A program made the translations under genes and the position numbers. The notes beneath the pieces were generated by a model. It saw only the letters and a list, made by a program, of their open reading frames with translations. It had not been told where the DNA came from and ran no database searches. Of a DNA stretch of 64,000 bases, positions 62,078 through 64,000 are shown in pieces (position 1 is the first letter of the stretch; the number at the start of each line of letters is the position of its first letter). Origin of the DNA: an uncultured Rhodopila sp. (GTDB taxonomy: Bacteria > Pseudomonadota > Alphaproteobacteria > Acetobacterales > Acetobacteraceae); the NCBI GenBank assembly GCA_903932145.1, contig CAIZFE010000109.1, forward strand, positions 124,001-188,000, given 5' to 3'.

Positions 62078-63295
62078 TCATTCACCAGTGGGGCCGGCGA
62101 CGACGCCGGCATCGTGCAGCTTGCCGTATTGGGCGGACGAGATGCCCAACAGGCCGGTCAGCACGGCTTCTGTGTGCTCGCCCAGGCGAGGAGCGCGGGC
62201 TGCCGGCGGGCGGGTGTCGGCGCTGAACCCCAGCGGGATGGCATTGGCCAAAATGCGGCCGACCCCGGGTTGATCGATCTCCCCGAACATCGGGTTCGCC
62301 AGCGAGCAGCGCGGGTCCTCGTGCACCAACTGGCTGAAATCCTGATACGGACCCCAGAGGACGCCGCTGCCGTCGAAGGCCGTGTGAATTTCGGCCAGGG
62401 TATGACGGGCGAACCAGGGTTGCAGCACGGCGCAGATGGCGTGCCGAGCCTCGAAACGGCCGCCTTCGGTGTCGAGGTCGAGGTCCATCATTGGCCCGAT
62501 CATCGCCAGTTTGGCGGTCAGGCCGGTCGCCTTGCCGATCGCCCGCCACTGGCGGTTGGAGATGGCGGTCAGCATGATCCGACGCCCGTCCGACGTCGCA
62601 AAATCGCGGCCGAACGCGCCATACAGGTCGTTACCGAGCGGCTGGCGGACGGCATTGTTGACCTGAACGTCGGCGACGTAGCCAAGGTTGGCGACCGATG
62701 CGAGCATCACATCCGCCAGCGACAGCGTGACCTCCTGGCCATGCCCGGTGCGATGGCGGGCGCGTTCGGCCGCCAGCAGGCCGGTGGAGAGATACAGGCC
62801 GGTGGCGATGTCCCAGGCCGGCAGGACGTGGTTGACCGGCTCGCTGCCCCGGCCGGTGATCAGCGGAAATCCGCTGGCGCAGTTGACGGTGTAGTCGATC
62901 GCCGCGCCGCCGTCGGTGTTGCCCATCAGGCGGAGGACGATGAGGTCCTCGCGGCCCTGCTTCAGCACGTCGTAGCCCATCCATTTGCCCGCCGGCAGGT
63001 TGGTCAGCAGGATGCCGGCGTCCTTCCCCGGTGCCCGGATCAGGGACTGGGCAATCTCCTGCCCCTCTGGCGTGTTCAGCGCGAGGGTCACGGACCGTTT
63101 GGATTTGTTCAGGCTGGCCCAGTACAGACTGGTGCCGTCGGGCGCCAACGGCCAGCGTTTGGCGTCGATGTTGCCGCCGATCGGGTCGATGCGAATGACG
63201 TCGGCGCCCATTTGCGCGAGGGTCATCCCGCCCAACGGGGCCGCGATGAAGGCGGAGACCTCCACGATGCGAAGGTCGCTCAAGATGCCGGACAT
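62078..63295 (-). CDS. mct: CaiB/BaiF CoA-transferase, 2-methylfumaryl-CoA isomerase (Mct)-like
   Basis: 405 residues. The family III CoA-transferase fold has the catalytic Asp near residue 162 (VNHVLPAWDIATG). Several blocks recall Chloroflexus Mct, the mesaconyl-CoA C1-C4 CoA transferase: VSAFIAAPLGGMTLAQMGAD with DPIGGNIDAKRWP, LYGAFGRDF, QWRAIGKATGLT, NPMFGEIDQPGVG and ARAPRLGEHT. That enzyme moves CoA within mesaconyl-CoA from C1 to C4. The neighbour mcd makes mesaconyl-C1-CoA, its substrate. The comparison is from memory; other CaiB/BaiF activities cannot be excluded. Confidence 0.78.
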   Translation of the reverse strand: MSGILSDLRIVEVSAFIAAPLGGMTLAQMGADVIRIDPIGGNIDAKRWPLAPDGTSLYWASLNKSKRSVTLALNTPEGQEIAQSLIRAPGKDAGILLTNLPAGKWMGYDVLKQGREDLIVLRLMGNTDGGAAIDYTVNCASGFPLITGRGSEPVNHVLPAWDIATGLYLSTGLLAAERARHRTGHGQEVTLSLADVMLASVANLGYVADVQVNNAVRQPLGNDLYGAFGRDFATSDGRRIMLTAISNRQWRAIGKATGLTAKLAMIGPMMDLDLDTEGGRFEARHAICAVLQPWFARHTLAEIHTAFDGSGVLWGPYQDFSQLVHEDPRCSLANPMFGEIDQPGVGRILANAIPLGFSADTRPPAARAPRLGEHTEAVLTGLLGISSAQYGKLHDAGVVAGPTGE

Positions 63296-63479
63296 AGGAT
63301 CGGTTCCCCGTTTTGGACGCTGATCAGACTGCGTAGTCGATCATGCGCGTTTGGTCACGCCCGGGGCCGGCATGCGCGGAACGATGCGGCGGCAATGGGG
63401 GCTGGCACCGGCCCGCGACGGCGGCGAACGGCGGACTGCCGGCCTTTCATGGCGGGGTGCAATCTGCTATCGTGGTTCC

Positions 63480-63779
63480 ATGCTCGAACTCACCGAAATC
63501 AACGACCTCGCGTATAAGGCCGCGTCTGCCGCGCTTCACGGGCAGGTGGGCGTGTTGCGCGTGATCAGCGAACCGATGGCGGATTCTGACGGCCAGGACG
63601 CGCTGCGTGTCACCATCGTTCTGAAGCGGGGTGGCATTGACAACGTGACAGGCGATGGCGCGCTGAACACCATAGTCGGCGTAGGGCAGGCATTGAGTGC
63701 CGCGCGAGAAGACCGGTTTCCCATCATCGATTTCGTGACCGAGGAAGAACTGGAGGCCGATGCCGATCTTGAATGCTAA
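63480..63779 (+). CDS. hypothetical protein, first gene of a HEPN-like pair
   Basis: 99 residues from ATG; the frame is open further upstream without character. The pattern GVLRVISEPMADSDGQDALRVTIVL, then a helix with GALNTIVGVGQALSAA and RFPIIDFVTEEELEADAD, gives a mixed alpha/beta fold with an acidic tail. No family is assigned. Its end overlaps the start of the next gene by 20 bases, so the two are translationally linked, as in toxin-antitoxin-like pairs. Confidence 0.6.
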   Translation: MLELTEINDLAYKAASAALHGQVGVLRVISEPMADSDGQDALRVTIVLKRGGIDNVTGDGALNTIVGVGQALSAAREDRFPIIDFVTEEELEADADLEC

Positions 63780-64000
63780 CCACCTGTTTGATCAGGGGGA
63801 GAAACTGGTGGTCACGCCGGCTGGCGGAGTACCGCGTCAAGTTGATCTGCGGCGGGCAATTTCCGCCGCGTATTACGGACTGTTCCATTTTTGCCTGACC
63901 GCGGTGGCAGACGAATTCGTCGGCGTGTCGCAACGTCAGACCAGCCGATATGCTCTGGTTTACCGGAGCGTCGATCACAGGACGCTAAAGGATTTGTGTG
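63760..64000 (+). CDS. HEPN-like (UPF0332-type) protein, cut by window end
   Basis: Only the first 80 codons are present; no stop before the window edge. It reads MPILNANHLFDQGEKLV, then VDLRRAISAAYYGLFHFCLTAVADEFVG and YALVYRSVDHRTLKD. The R-R-A-x-S-x-AYYxLFH helix is the hallmark of HEPN/UPF0332 proteins, whose catalytic forms are RNases with an RxxxxH motif further on. The later part is not visible, so the call is limited. Start ATG lies within the end of the upstream gene. Confidence 0.6.
   Translation, partial: MPILNANHLFDQGEKLVVTPAGGVPRQVDLRRAISAAYYGLFHFCLTAVADEFVGVSQRQTSRYALVYRSVDHRTLKDLC

Noticed and set aside
62114-63517. 467-codon plus-strand frame opposite the Mct-like gene
   Set aside because: Antisense to a conserved CoA-transferase; composition typical of a shadow frame.
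1-64000. tRNA, rRNA, CRISPR array or complete insertion sequence
   Set aside because: No T-loop-like GGTTCGAATCC context in a cloverleaf, no regularly spaced repeats and no transposase motifs were found by reading; a covariance-model scan would be needed to be certain.

Overview
The window is a GC-rich, gene-dense chromosomal segment of an alphaproteobacterium. The gene set points to Rhodospirillales, most likely Acetobacteraceae: an ftsE-ftsX-ydcF-plsC run beside a zinc-ribbon gene, radA-cvpA-purF-SDR synteny, a fabD-fabG-acpP-fabF-mltG operon, a glgC-glgA-debranching operon, an Mcd-type methylsuccinyl-CoA dehydrogenase of the ethylmalonyl-CoA pathway, and badHI for alicyclic acid breakdown. 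A metabolically versatile, possibly phototrophic member is plausible, but the window does not prove it. No tRNA, rRNA, CRISPR array or complete insertion sequence was seen.

Layout. 0.4-3.6 kb: a GGDEF/EAL signalling protein. 3.6-6.5 kb: an MFS transporter, a small ACT-like protein and a DUF2125 protein. 6.7-10.3 kb: ftsE-ftsX-ydcF-plsC (minus strand), divergent from a zinc-ribbon protein. 10.4-23.5 kb: a glycogen region with glgP, glgC, glgA and a fused glgX-malQ gene. It is interrupted at 13.0-16.4 kb by a Uma2 gene, a 174-bp palindromic element and a badR/badHI module. 23.5-25.3 kb: a small patch of degraded accessory genes (frameshifted DUF2726 gene, lone HicB, two tiny membrane proteins, a perfect palindrome). 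25.3-34.8 kb: single metabolic genes (D-aminoacylase family, GNAT, CmcJ-like oxygenase with TetR, divergent PEP carboxylase, MFS, HAD). 34.9-36.5 kb: an orphan protein and a gene-free stretch. 36.5-40.8 kb: radA-cvpA-purF-SDR. 41.0-42.2 kb: an MlaF-type ATPase coupled to a small exported protein. 42.6-45.2 kb: a polytopic membrane protein and a GtrB-like glycosyltransferase. 45.5-48.4 kb: a cupin, a HerA-like ATPase and a RelE/antitoxin module. 48.6-53.1 kb: fatty-acid synthesis genes and mltG. 53.3-59.1 kb: amidohydrolase, hybrid histidine kinase, TauD-type dioxygenase and DUF1801 protein. 59.2-63.3 kb: a PuuE-type allantoinase, mcd and a CoA-transferase family gene resembling 2-methylfumaryl-CoA isomerase (Mct). 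63.5-64 kb: an overlapping gene pair whose second member looks HEPN-like and runs off the window.

How genes work together. GlgC makes ADP-glucose and GlgA polymerises it. GlgP and the GlgX-MalQ fusion take glycogen apart; no branching enzyme lies in the window. BadH oxidises and BadI hydrolytically opens the ring of 2-ketocyclohexanecarboxyl-CoA, with BadR as the expected repressor. Mcd produces mesaconyl-C1-CoA, and the Mct-like protein next door could move the CoA to C4, which would branch the ethylmalonyl-CoA pathway toward citramalyl-CoA. The fab genes supply malonyl-ACP, ACP, ketoacyl reduction and condensation.

The most unusual points are the mct-like/mcd pair, a 27-bp-arm palindromic repeat translated as the linker of GlgX-MalQ, a 174-bp element whose two ends provide stop codons for the flanking reading frames, a toxin promoter that looks leaderless and lies under its operator, and a PEP carboxylase family protein with changed active-site motifs.
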